From contig CASHTG010000021.1 in the NCBI GenBank assembly GCA_949357655.1, positions 1,178,001 to 1,242,000 of the forward strand: 64,000 nt of DNA, read 5' to 3'. Within the stretch, counting starts at the first letter, position 1; each line of letters starts with the position of its first letter. A program made the position numbers and the translations under genes. Shown here piece after piece: positions 37,700 through 48,565 of the stretch. The DNA comes from Parascedosporium putredinis (lineage: Eukaryota > Ascomycota > Sordariomycetes > Microascales > Microascaceae). The notes beneath the pieces are model-generated. The model saw only the letters and a list, made by a program, of their open reading frames with translations, made no database searches and was not told the origin of the DNA.

Positions 37700-37784
37700 C
37701 TCCCATACCAGGAATCGAACCAGGGTCTACGCTGAACACTCATTAGATGAGAGAGCGTTATGCTAACCACTACACCATATGGGA
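37700..37784 (-). tRNA. tRNA-Glu (CTC) with a 13-nt intron
   Basis: Read on the minus strand: acceptor TCCCATA pairs with TATGGGA, discriminator G. D-arm GTGTAGTGGTTAGCAT. The anticodon stem ACGCT/AGCGT encloses an enlarged loop. With C32, T33, anticodon CTC (37751-37749) and A37 in place, the extra TCTAATGAGTGTT (37747-37735) is an intron at the usual 37/38 site. The T-arm is the same CCTGG-TTCGATT-CCTGG with a central U-U mismatch as in the neighbouring tRNA-Ala. A T-rich run (TTTCTTTTTGC) follows downstream on this strand. Confidence 0.9.
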
Positions 37785-37909
37785 TTGTGGGTTGTTGAGA
37801 GACCGTCTCCCGTCTAAGCCTAAAATCGAAAGGCCGTCGCTTTCCAGGCCATCGAGAGTGTCTTACGACCTTGGCGGATCTCTCTCGGCTCAAGAGCAGG
37901 TTTGCAAAT

Positions 37910-37945
37910 GAGCCGTGGGTCGAGCCGTGGGTCGAGCCATGGGTG
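37910..37945. repeat. Three tandem copies of a 12-mer
   Basis: GAGCCGTGGGTC at 37910-37921 and 37922-37933, then a variant GAGCCATGGGTG at 37934-37945. Confidence 0.9.
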
Positions 37946-38340
37946 GACGGTCCATCGCGTCAAAATTTTCGGGGTCGGGGTGGGGCTAGAGGGGTCAAGA
38001 TCGAGGGGTTCGGATCGTGACGACGATGCACTAACACCTCTTGTTGGTGAGATGGTTGCATCCCCTTCCCATATATCTATGGATGCGTGGGTTATATATA
38101 CACTACATGTAGGTTCCGGTGATATGATAGCTTGGCTCGGCTTCTATTATCTTTAATGCTACAAAATCCATATTTTTACATGCAATAACTACATTGATCC
38201 GTATGCGTGTCCTACCTTGGGAATGTTGTGCCCTCCTGGCTTGCTGTCCATATAATCTTTTTCATTTTTCAAGGTAAGGACATGAAAACTTCTAATAGCT
38301 TGGGATATTTCGGTGTTCTGCATAAGATAAACAACGATGG
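37946..38340. other. Gene-free 3' flank of the sedolisin gene
   Basis: AT-rich, with one TACATGTA at 38104-38111. No gene seen. Confidence 0.55.
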
Positions 38341-41300
38341 TTAGTATGTTGGCTCTAGCTTATAGAACCTTGGGTGGGAGAGATGACGGCTGAAAGACAT
38401 GGAAACGAAGAAGAAGAGGACGCAGAAAGAATATCGGGGACAACTCACCCAAGCCCAGTCACCGGATCCCACCCCTTGATGGCGGGAAACCATCCGACAT
38501 ACAGTTCGGATTCGACCCTTCAGTAATGTCCTGGAATATCTCCGGATGGGAATACTACAAGAAAGAACAGAGAAGGAGCGCACGTTAGCCACATCGTCTT
38601 GCAAGAATCATCGTCGGAAAGGAAAGAAAAGAAAAGAAACTCACAATGACAGGGTGCACCCACCCCACAGTACTCTTCCCTGCCGCCAACCTCTCCTCAT
38701 TCACAAGATTCAGCATCGCCGCCACGATCGGCGCCGACGCCGACGTGCCCATCATGAGGACCGGGCGCCCACGCAACACCACGTAGATATTATCCCCGAC
38801 GGCCGACACGTCCGGCGTGCCCCGGCCCGCGCGGTTGAACCGCAGCCCGTCGTCGCCAATGGTCTCGTAGTCGGTGCGCCCACCCACGTACCCCTCCACG
38901 TCGAGCGCGGGCGCGATCAGCGTCACATTCCCCGCCGCTCTACCCGTCGCGTTGGCCGGGCCGCCGAGGGCAGAAAAGTAGGCCCGGTGGTGGGGGCGCT
39001 GGTACTCGGGCACGGGGTATACGTTGGAGAAGCCGCCGCCCGAGGAGAAGAAGGTGGTGGCCACCTCTTCGTAGGGGCCCGTGAACTGCTGGGGCGTCGC
39101 CCACGGGGTCTGCGCTACCGGTTCGCTTTCTAGCCCTTCGCCCTCCTCCGGCTGTTTGTCTTCTGCCTCCTCATTCCTCTCCTCCTCGCGGCGCGTGCAC
39201 TTTTGCGCTTACGTATCGTCCCGGCCGAGCTCTCCCCTCTACGCGCGCGCCGCCCCACGTCCACCCCCTCCCGCCATCGTCCCCGCCCACCCGCCCGCCT
39301 TCTTCACCGCCTCTACCCCCTCCTCGCCATCATCCCGCCCACTATCCCCACCCTGGCGCGGATCCTCGGGATCCCTGCCGTCGTCCCCCTCCGTCACGCC
39401 GCCCACGTCCGGCGGAATCACCTCCGCCTTGGGTTTCCTCCATTCCGTCGCGCCCACGGCGAGGACGTAGGGACAATTTCCCGGAAACACGGGATTGAAG
39501 ACGTCGTAGTTCTCGCCGAGGCAACCCAGGGGTGGCGGATCGCGCCGGTTGCTCCCGACGCCGTAGTCGCCGGACGAGACGACGACGGTGATGCCCTGCA
39601 TGGCGAGCTTCATGATTTCGGCGCACTGCCGTTTCAGGTAGGACGCGGGGAGGCTGGACTCGGAGCCGCTGTAGGAGATGGAGATGACGTTGGTGGGCTC
39701 AAAAGTACCGCAGGCGAGGGGGCCGTCGTAGCCGCCGGGGTTGGGGTTGGGGTAGATGGGGTCGAGGCAGTCCGGGTCGACGCAGTTGCCGGTTTGGTTG
39801 TAGGCCTCGAATTCGCAGTAGCTGCCGTCCATTGCGTTGAAGAGATCTAGGAGTCAAAGTGGGGTGAGCGGGTTTGACGTTCCCTTTCTTGGCTGGGTTT
39901 CCTTCTTTTCGCCCTTGCTGGAAAAGTCAAGACATGAAAAGCAGGGAAGTGACTCACTGTTAAAGAAGCCTTTGTAGATGAGAGGCTCTTGCATCTGGGC
40001 ATCCTCGTACCACGGATCATCAACGTGCCAGAGCACTGTTTCCTGCGGCCATACTAGGGACATTCCTAGCTGGAAGTCCATGACCGCTTCAGCGCCCGAC
40101 GAAAGCCGATCGTCAGTCTCGCCGATTGCGCCGTTGGCGAGGTTATTCTGAGGGTGCGATCCTTGGGGGACCCATCTATTGCCCACCGTCCGCGACCAGC
40201 GCACACATTAGTTGGTGAATGGGGCAGGCAAAACACTGCCGCTTTCGCGAGCGCGTGTTGGTAGGAGTACTTACGGTGCCACGGCGTCAAAATACAGGTC
40301 GAAATCGCCCTGCCAGTACCGTATGTTCAGGCCCTGGAAGATGCCTAGCTTGTTGCCCGTTTGGTTCTTGGAGCCTGCGGGGATGTTGTACTGGGCTAAT
40401 ATGCACTTTTTAGCTTCTTAAAAAAGAAAAAGGTTCTTGGAGATCTCCACATCGATCTTACCTCTTATACACTCTGGAGTAACGTCATATACGCAGTCGT
40501 CGTCGGGCGGCAAGAAAGCAGGTACCTCTGGCACAACAGGCCGGACTATGACTGGCACGTCTTCAGCCTCATCGCCCTCCTCCGTACCCTCTTCTGTACC
40601 TTCATCTGCCTGGTTGGCTAAGCTCGCGGGGGTGACGCCAGATCCCTTTCTTGCTGCAGCTTGGACCACAGGTTGAGCTATAGCGGAAGGCCTTGGCCTC
40701 ACGGGCAAATCTTCCTTGAGCAGAGAATCAGAAGATACCCGCCCGGGCCTGCCTGGCCTGCGCCCCGCCCGAGCCTTTGTCCCCGCGTCTCGCTTCAGTT
40801 TCGGCCTCAGCACCCCCTCTTCGGGCATGAGCTTGATGCCGGGCGTGACGTAGTCGATGTGTTCGCGGATGCTGGCGGGGAGGTGGTAGCTTTGTAGTCT
40901 AACATTAGAACCTCTTCTCGGCCGATACGGCAAAGGTATAGAAAAAGAAAGGTGGGCGGCATGGTGGCTTACCCGGAGCACGCGAGGTTGGCCACGCCCG
41001 TGTCGGCGTGCTCATAGACGTGGAAGTCGGCGTACAAGAGGGCCTCTACCTCCTCTACAGTTGCGTCGAACTGGATCCACTACGTTTACATGGAAGGTTA
41101 GAGACATGCTCAATACTTTTTTCCTCCTCGAAATTTCCCAGCACTAGGCCGTGACGTCCCCGGAATCTTTGGGTGGACATCCTCACCTGCCTGTTTCGCG
41201 ATCTGGAAATGCGGCTGGCTGAGATGCCTTCGGCCACTAGCCAGTCCGTCACAGCTGTAGCACCATCCTCCTTGGGCGCGAAGAAGGCAACGACCTCTTC

Positions 41301-41727
41301 CGGTGACAGGTGCTTTCCGTAGTTTGGTGACGCCGGGTCGGATCTAGTTGGGTGGAACCGAAAGCAGCCGCAGACAGTCAGCAACACGATGTGGCATGCA
41401 TAGCCCAATGCAAAAGGCCCATCTCTAGGTCCAACGACATTCCTAGTTTTCCCCTGTCAAACTTACATGTCCCACAACCGCCTGTGTCCCTCGTCCAGGT
41501 TCCGCTGGGTCAAGCCTATGCGCACAGGCAAGAGGGCTTTGGCGTCCGCCCTGGACCTCTTGTTCCACAGCTTGGTGTGGTCGGCGAGGTGCCTCTCGTG
41601 GAGGACATGGGATCGTGGAACGAGCCTCGAGGTGTGAGGTTGGCCGTTGGAGGAACCGGACTCGGGTAGGGCGACGCCGGTAACGTGCCACGAGAGGAGG
41701 CCGACGGCGCCGAGAGAGGAGCCTCAT
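38341..41727 (-). CDS. Sedolisin (S53) serine-carboxyl peptidase, tripeptidyl-peptidase-like
   Basis: Secreted acid protease with pro-kumamolisin propeptide. Exons (minus): 41467-41727, 41187-41343, 40973-41079, 40462-40889, 40275-40395, 39958-40175, 38645-39846, 38449-38554, 38341-38389. Propeptide signs are SDPASPNYGKHLSPEEVVAF and WIQFDATVEEVEALLYADFH, then IREHIDYVTPGIKL. The Glu/Asp pair lies in SGAEAVMDFQLGMSL. The oxyanion region is VVVSSGDYGVGSN and the catalytic Ser lies in MMGTSASAPIVAAM. Calcium-site residues are in FQDITEGSNPNC, followed by GWDPVTGLG. Three problems remain. The (TC)n stretch behind the start (41712-41718) needs two more bases. AAA 38487-38489 lacks one base. A hypervariable Gly/Arg/Glu linker contains in-frame TAG (39239-39241) and TAA (39209-39211), either an unresolved intron or paired indels. 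With the first two repairs the exon sum is divisible by three. Confidence 0.87.
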
Positions 41728-44139
41728 CGCCGGTCGGTTAATGCGGCGCGCAAGGTTGCGATTGGCTCTCTACACACGTCTAACAAGCTTCTATTGAGGT
41801 TAGGTGAGCTGGTGAAGGAGAGAAGAAAAGAAAAGAAAGAAAAAGAAGCAGACGAGAATACAGGTTTGCCGATGTTGCCAACGGGGCGTAGATTCTCATT
41901 CACTTTCTCACCAGCTGCGCGCAGAAGCTCATCGCGATGACGGCGAACAGCTACGATGGGGGAGATTTCGGGAGGGTAGCCGCGTGCTATTATAAGCTAC
42001 AAATATCTTAATAGAACAATTTGGATGGAACCATACTTTGCAACTTCTGTTCCTTGCCTCTCGGATTGATCAGTGGGCGGGCGGACCCAGCAAATGTGTT
42101 TAATCTATCTCCCTGCGCAGGGGAGGGCCAACCTATTCACGACACGACCCTCCCTCTCGTCACAAGCCCGCTCATTCCCCCGGATACAGCCAAGGAACAA
42201 AGACCGAGAGGCACATACGATTGATTAATCGAGGGACTACAGGGTAAAGAAAAAAGAAAGGAAAAACTGTAGGCTGGAGGGATGAAAGCGGATGACACGG
42301 CGCTACCGTGCCGTGGCCGGGGTTCGCTTTGGAGAGTTCATGGAGCAGGCCGGTACATCAAATGTATTGGCGAGGACGGGGCATGAGGTGTGGTGGGGGA
42401 GGATTGGTGACCTGGAGTAAATTAAAGGGGAAAGTAGTGAAGAATGCGGAGGGCTTCACGGGTCAATGATGGATTGATCCGTCCGCCACATACATTGATG
42501 GCTTAAATCTGGTTGACGTTCCTGCGTCCTGCGTGGAGAAGAAGGCAGGGACAAAGTCATGCGGCAGAGCACATGCAACGCACGGGAACGGGCAAGTTTT
42601 CTTGAATCCAAGCCGTTCTCTCTCTCCCCGTTCACTATACTTTTACTACATTTACGGTCTAACGACTACACTATTCACACATTCCATCCCATGATCTTTG
42701 ATCGGGTTGATTTACTGATTGTGTCGTGCATCATATTGCTGAAAAAAACTCCCAGTCTCCTCGCCGTCTCTGGCTCTGGCTCCCCCAATCCCATCCGCAA
42801 CTTGGCCACCCGGTTAAAGCTGGGAAAACGGACAAGACGGCAAAGTCTGCTGCTCATCACACGAGACAAGAATGACAAGAAATAAAATGGAAAAATCCTC
42901 TTTTATTTTAATCTCTTTCCCTTTTCCAAGACTACGATGGCGCTTGGCAGATTTGACGATTGGGTGGCCAAGAGCACTAGAATTTCATCTCTCCCGTATC
43001 AATGACATTGAAGATTTGTGTTGGTCACTGTGGTCTTGGTGAAGGGGAGAAGAAGCCGCCGAGACTGCAAGAAGTACGGAGTCGGGGTAACCAAACGTTG
43101 AAGCCGCGTGGAAGACGATATTTTTAGTAACCCGTACTTTGACCTTCAATTTTCTTGATTTCTTTGATACTGTTTTTCTCGGCGAGCTAAGATGGGAGAC
43201 ACTGCTCACAGTTCCGCTACTCATCGCCATACATGTAATACACGGATGTGTTCAGAGTGTCAATGCCCAGGTTGTTGCGCCCGCTCCGTGCAACACAAGA
43301 TACTACATGTAATATGGGTCACTACATGTAGCTACAAATTCCGGAAGCGATGCTTTCCAGGTTCCAGGTTCATTGACGACTGGGTCGCCCGTCCACCAAA
43401 AACAAAGTAGATTTTAAGCCTCTGGCAGCCCAACAATATCGTGACCATTAACAGCTGTGCCGGGTATAGCTCAGGGGAATACTCTTTTTCTTTCACTTTG
43501 CTGGAGAATCGAGAATGACTAGACCCGAGATTGAGCATCAACGAGCATGATCGAGATGTTGTGGAAACTAGAGATCGGCGGACAGTTGGAGATTCCAGAG
43601 GGTCGGACCGCGATCAATGTTGCATTGGGGCCCGGAGAAATATAGCTCCTATGGGGAAGGAAAAGATGATGATTGGATCCATCCATGGATCCATTGATGA
43701 TGGGAGGAAATGCTTCCCAAGGAGCACCAACAGCGGTGCTCCATTCAACAGCTCCTCCGTTGTAATCGCCATGCAGCTGCCAGGAATACCGGTTTCTGAG
43801 GCACTCCGCACCGTTGACAGCGTGACGGATATCTGCATTGCGACGGCCAGCCATTATTCAGTCCATATTGATCTACCTCGGGATAGCGAGATAGAATCTG
43901 TTGTCGTCAAGGAAGATATTTGGTTGCTCTCGATAAGGAAAAAAAGGCGGGATTCCCATTCTCGTGCCAATGCTAATACAGGTTACTATTTCCCAGGCTG
44001 ATCCAGCTTACAGTCTATGTTGTCCTCGCATCCATTCCATCCAATATATGGATGGATCCATTCAATCATATTCATACACCTTTGTACCATCCATGGATGT
44101 ACATCATGTTCAATAGCCTCACCGGCCCTCCCTCAAGAC

Positions 44140-44358
44140 CTAGATGTCGCCGTCCTGCGTTTGATGGTCCTCGCTCCTCTTTTGTAAGTTCTCGGCAGCC
44201 TGTTTTCTCAATTCTTCTTTCTCGCCTTTCCTTTTCTTGTCTTCACCTTCACGCCGCTTCCGAGATTCTTCACGCCGTCGCTTGCAGGCTCTCGCTGCTT
44301 CTAACATGCGTCTTTCCTCTTCATCGTTAGCTAATTTGAAGTTATCGCCCTCGTCCAT
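44140..44358 (-). CDS. Short Lys/Arg/Glu-rich open frame, possible gene fragment
   Basis: 72 codons beginning MDEGDNFKLANDEEERRMLE, nearly all charged, with heptad-like coiled-coil character, ending at 44140. Such tails occur at the C-terminus of some fungal transposase-like and other proteins, but no DDE or DNA-binding motif is present nearby. It could equally be chance. A TTAG lies directly before the ATG, so it might be an exon of a decayed gene. Confidence 0.25.
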   Translation of the reverse strand: MDEGDNFKLANDEEERRMLEAARACKRRREESRKRREGEDKKRKGEKEELRKQAAENLQKRSEDHQTQDGDI

Positions 44359-44750
44359 TCTAACATCAGATATAAAAAGAATTAGCCATCAGTCATACAT
44401 TCAACATTTCGATAGATTGCATGCGAACCACTAACCTTGAATTGCTTATAAACAGCTAGGTCTAACAATGCCTTCGGTGGTTCAGGGACTGAAGTGAAGA
44501 TGACTGAAATAAGAACTTATACTCGATTTAGAGAACATTACCTCAATTTACTAGAGCTCCCACGAGAGAACGAGGCCTTATTTATGGCATATCGAAACAG
44601 AAACATCACGAGAAATCTGCTGTGATCCATTCCTTGCCGTTATCAGTCAACATTGAATTCACTTACTCTGCCCGTACGTTTGCTCCGGGCACCCATCACG
44701 CAGCCTTGATTCCAGAGCCCGAGGCCTTTCCCCACTTTTGAGCTATGTGA

Positions 44751-44785
44751 GATGCAGAGATCAATGCAGAGATGCAGAGATGCAG
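44751..44785. repeat. GATGCAGA imperfect direct repeats
   Basis: Copies at 44751-44758 and 44771-44778 and a partial copy at 44779-44785, with a diverged unit between. Confidence 0.75.
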
Positions 44786-44939
44786 CCACCATCAACACTC
44801 GAGTAGCTTTGTCCAACCCGAGAAAACGGCGCCTGAGGAATCTAATGATATCCGCGTTCGTAGACCACCAGCTCGATCGACATACCTGAGCACTTGACAC
44901 TTCCAATTCTTCTCCTCTTGAGACTCCCAACCCGACAAC

Positions 44940-46463
44940 ATGCCTGGAAAACCTCGGCATCTCTGCGCAGAAAAAGATGACCTTTTGTGGCAGAAGCTCG
45001 AGGAGGAGAGCGACGAATGGTACGAATCAGTTCGAACCGCTGAGAAACGCCGTCAAGTCGGGAACTTCATATGGCAATATAAAGACGCTAAACCGACGTT
45101 GATGCACCCCGTACTCCGAGGTGGCTATAATGTGATATATCGCCTTGAATTCGAAGATTCAACATCATTGATCATAAGAGTTCCTATCAAGGGTATCTTT
45201 CTTTAGCTCTCCTGGTTACACACCCTTTCAAGCTAACTTGTTCTAAGGCCTCACTACATTTCCCGACGAGAAGGTTCTAAATGAAGTGGCAACGATGCGA
45301 TACATCGCCAAAAACACTACTATTCTGGTCCCTGAGATCTACCATTATGGTACTACGGCAGAAAATCCCATTGGAATGGGTCCCTTTATCATCATGGAGT
45401 ACATTCCGCACCATCAGAATATGTCAGGAGCGTTATTAGATCCCACACGTCCTATGGACGAACGCCCTGTCTTGGACCCAGATATTACATAAGAAAAGTT
45501 GGAATTAGCATATAGTTAGATAGCTAATATACTAACACAGCTCTCTTTGCTACGTTTCCCCGCATCGGTTCACTCACCTACGCGTGTGAGAGTAATTCGA
45601 TCACTATTAAGAAGCGGCCCCTGACTATGAATATGAACGAACTGGTCATCCATACCAACATGCCAACGCATATACTACCATCCCAGACCTATACAACTTC
45701 GAAAGAATAGTATTTGGCCCTGGCAGATATGCACATAGCCCAGCTTGCGCTCCAGTATAACGACGTAGCGGAGGACGATGGTGACGTCTGTGATAAATTC
45801 GTTGCGCGCAGCCTATTTCGGAGGCTTATCGATTCACATACCTTCGAGTCAGATCAAGAATGCCCCACGGGCGATTTCCGGCTGTTTTCGGAGGATCTTA
45901 GACCGGCCAATGTCCTCGTGGACGAAAACCTCAAAGTCGTTGGGGTCATAGACTGGGAGTTTGCCTACATGGCGCCAGCAGAATTTACTTTCGACCCGCC
46001 CTGGTGGCTGCTCCTTCTCGAGGCAAAAGATTGGCCTGGCGGGTATGGCGAGTGGATCAAGGCCTACGAGCCCCGGTTTCACACTTTTCTTCGTGTGCTT
46101 GAAGTGGAAGAGAAGAAAATCGGGACAAACGGCGTCTTGTCGTCGTCTGACCCTGATGGGGGCATGTCCACCCTGCCACTCTCCCAGAGGATGAGGATGA
46201 GCTGGAAAGAGAAGACCTGGTTGATCAATTACGCGGTGTTAGATAGCTGGGGGTTTGACTTTATCTGGTGGAAGTTCTTAGATGAGCGATTCTATGGGCC
46301 AAACGAAGATCAAGACCACCGTTCTAGGCTACATCTACTCTCGGAACCGCAGACCACGGCAATGTGCGACCTAGTCGCAACCAAGGCGCATGAGCGGTTG
46401 GATAGAAAGATTTTCGAATGGGATGAGGGTCTGGCGTTTACTCGTCTTCGTAGCCTACAGTAG
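44940..46463 (+). pseudogene. APH-type (aminoglycoside phosphotransferase family) kinase, inactivated
   Basis: A member of the large fungal APH/choline-kinase-like group, whose substrates are mostly unknown. Start ATG 44940 gives MPGKPRHLCAEKDDLLWQKL. Exon 1 ends at 45192; the 55-nt intron is 45193-45247; exon 2 runs to TAG 46461-46463. N-lobe signs are LRGGYNVIYRLEFEDSTSLI and GPFIIMEYIPHHQNMSG. The catalytic loop is FRLFSEDLRPANVLVDENLK, followed by VVGVIDWEFAYMAPAEF and PPWWLLLL. Three in-frame stops lie in an otherwise conserved region: TAA 45490-45492, TAG 45517-45519, TAG 45708-45710. A frame break occurs at CCCC 45558-45561. The frame-break type is common in this assembly; the stops are not. 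Each fits CAA or CAG changed to TAA or TAG. An ordered remnant of about 490 codons remains visible. Confidence 0.85.
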
Positions 46464-47127
46464 TCCAAGGTTTGTTGGCTCTCTTCGTTGTTTTTATTTC
46501 CTTTCCTTTTCAAATTCAGGCGAAGGCGCAATGCTAGTTGTACGACTCGTTGAAAGGTTTGGCCTATGGGCCTTATCAGAAGAGAATAAAGAAGGCATAT
46601 GGATAGATCCGCCCGTCGACCCATGGAACCAGTGATGACCATATTCTTTACAGTTTCGCGCTTCGGTCGCTTCTGGCTACCTTGGCAAGTGATGATGGAT
46701 GATCCGGTTGAGCAGAGGCGTTGAGCAGCCAATTCCAACAATACGCCATTCAACAGTGCATGTTGCGAGTTGCCGCCAACGTTACTCTCCTTGTGCGCGA
46801 CCCAACGACAAGGATCCAAGGAACATAAATCACGGAACCAAATACCTCGACGCCACGCAATGCTCGAATCAAAGAAAGTGGATCAAGAAGAAAAGAAACC
46901 AAAAAAAAAGAGTCTATAGGCGCGCGTTCAGTTGACCATTCAATCTAATCCATCATAGCGACCATTGATATCGTGCAAATTCCCATCACGTCCCTCGACT
47001 CCCCACGGACCCTCCCCTCATCCGGCCACTGGTCCGCCAAATCCTCATCATCCCCTCCCCTCCCCTCGCCACGAGCTTGCGCAAGTTCAGCATCACGCTC
47101 TTGCGAATGTACGACGAGCCCGACTTC
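46464..47127. other. Convergent 3' flanks of the kinase pseudogene and GT25 gene
   Basis: No gene recognised; an A-rich stretch occurs near 46880-46910. Confidence 0.6.
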
Positions 47128-48565
47128 TTAAAATACCCCCACCGATGCCGTGGATATCGCTTCCCCCTTGGAGTAGTACTGGCTCATGAGCGGCGGCTGC
47201 GTCGTCACGCACACCGGCCTCTCCTCGCCGTCCGCCGAACCGAACCCGTTCGCGCCCTCTGCCCCCTTACCCCCGGCGGTAGCGGAGCCCGCGTACACCC
47301 CGTCGCACCAATCCCGCAGCAAGAGGTCGTAGCTGCTCGTAAACGTCTCCAGCCCAAACTGGAGCAGGAGCCGGCGCGCCCCCGCTGACTCACCGCGTAC
47401 GCCTGGATCCCCGACGTCCCGCGCGCCTCGTGCACCACGCGCGTGTGCGCGTCCTCGTACCGCTCCGCGAAATCGTCGATCCGGTCCGCGAACGGGTGCC
47501 GCTTCAGGTGTCGTTTGTCCGCCACCGTCTCGTCCCCGCGCGCGAGGAGCGTGAGCAAAGACAAGGGCGGCGGCGCGCCTTCTCCTTCCCCGTTGGCGTT
47601 GGTTTTGCGGCTCAGCCAGTCGGCGGGGAGGTGGCTCCCCACGTGGCCTAACCAGAGCACGTCCCAGCCTTCTCCGTAGGGCGACGCTTCCGCGCCGGGT
47701 TCGAGCGTGGCGGGCGCGGAGGAGAGGTCGAGGGAGTAGTCGTCGTCTTGGAGCGTCTTGGCGAGGGCGGGGTACTGGCCCGCGAGGGTGCGGGAGGGTC
47801 GTTGCGCAAGGGTTGGAGGTAGGCGCGGGTGGCGAGGGCGAAGTCTTGGGCTTGCGATTTGAGGCGTATGTCCCAGTCGGCGTCGTCTTCCATGATGAGC
47901 GCCGAGGTTAAGTTCTGTTGAACGATCCTGTTCGAGAAGCAAGAGACCTATGGTCAGCTGGCTTCCAACCAAAAAAGAAAAAGAAACACTTTGTGTTATA
48001 TACTCCCCGCCGCGTAGCTTCTGAAAGCAAGGCCGCGGGTGGGGGATAACAACTTACCGTTGTAATACGTTCATATGCGCCCTCCAGCTCCCCGTCTTGC
48101 CCGTCCAGTTAACATTCTTCTTCCTCGGACTAGGCGGCAGCACCTTTTCCAAAACCTCAGTGCCTCTCACACCCGGCATGTACGTAAACTCAAGCCCCGT
48201 CACGGCACCTGCCAGTGTCATGAGATCCTTGCGATCCGTTCGTTCCGGAGGTTAATCACGAAAATCTCGCCAAACTAAACCCAAAGCGCCGTTTTTCAAT
48301 GTTAGCAAAACTAGGCAAGATTCGCAGACCATCTGAGAAGAGCCAAAACATGGTGGACAAAAAAAAGGCAGAGGTCTCTGGAATAGAGCGATGGCTGGGA
48401 CAACAAGGCACTTACACCCAAGGTCGAATTCAGCACTTCAACGGGACCAATCGCCGGCGCTCCACGACCGGACCCTTGACTGCTGCGTCTGAAGATGAGG
48501 AAACCAACAAACAAGCCAAAAACGAGGGCCAGGCGCCGCGCCGGCCGCGAAACGTAATTCAGCAT
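47128..48565 (-). CDS. GT25-family glycosyltransferase, type II membrane protein
   Basis: Family GT25 includes bacterial LPS galactosyltransferases and animal collagen hydroxylysine galactosyltransferases. Start ATG 48565 gives a basic head and the signal anchor LALVFGLFVGFLIF. Exons are 48416-48565, 48058-48274 and 47128-47927. The family opening is FGEIFVINLRN followed by TDRKDLMTLAGAVTGLEF. SWRAHMNVLQRIVQQNLTSA leads to the acidic metal site IMEDDADWDIRL, and GWDVLWLGHVG follows. The HxR-type region TRVVHEARGTSGIQAYAVS and LLLRDWCDGVY are also typical. One base is missing near 48240-48246, at GGG 47792-47794 and at CCCCC 47379-47383; with these the protein has 389 residues. The sugar and acceptor are unknown. 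Confidence 0.9.

Larger units (their letters stand above)
41728..44939. other. Divergent gap with short repeats, no complete gene
   Basis: Between the sedolisin and kinase starts. It holds three TACATGTA palindromes (43230, 43304, 43323), GGATCCAT three times (43675, 43687, 44054), GATGCAGA repeats (44751-44785) and one highly charged short open frame (listed). Composition from about 42.5 kb is more AT-rich than the gene regions, which may indicate decayed repeat DNA. Confidence 0.5.

Noticed and set aside
40890..40972. An apparent frame error at the sedolisin third intron
   Set aside because: With donor after TCCGG (40973) and acceptor ACAAAG (40890) the join GGC-TAC-CAC is in frame; no indel is needed.
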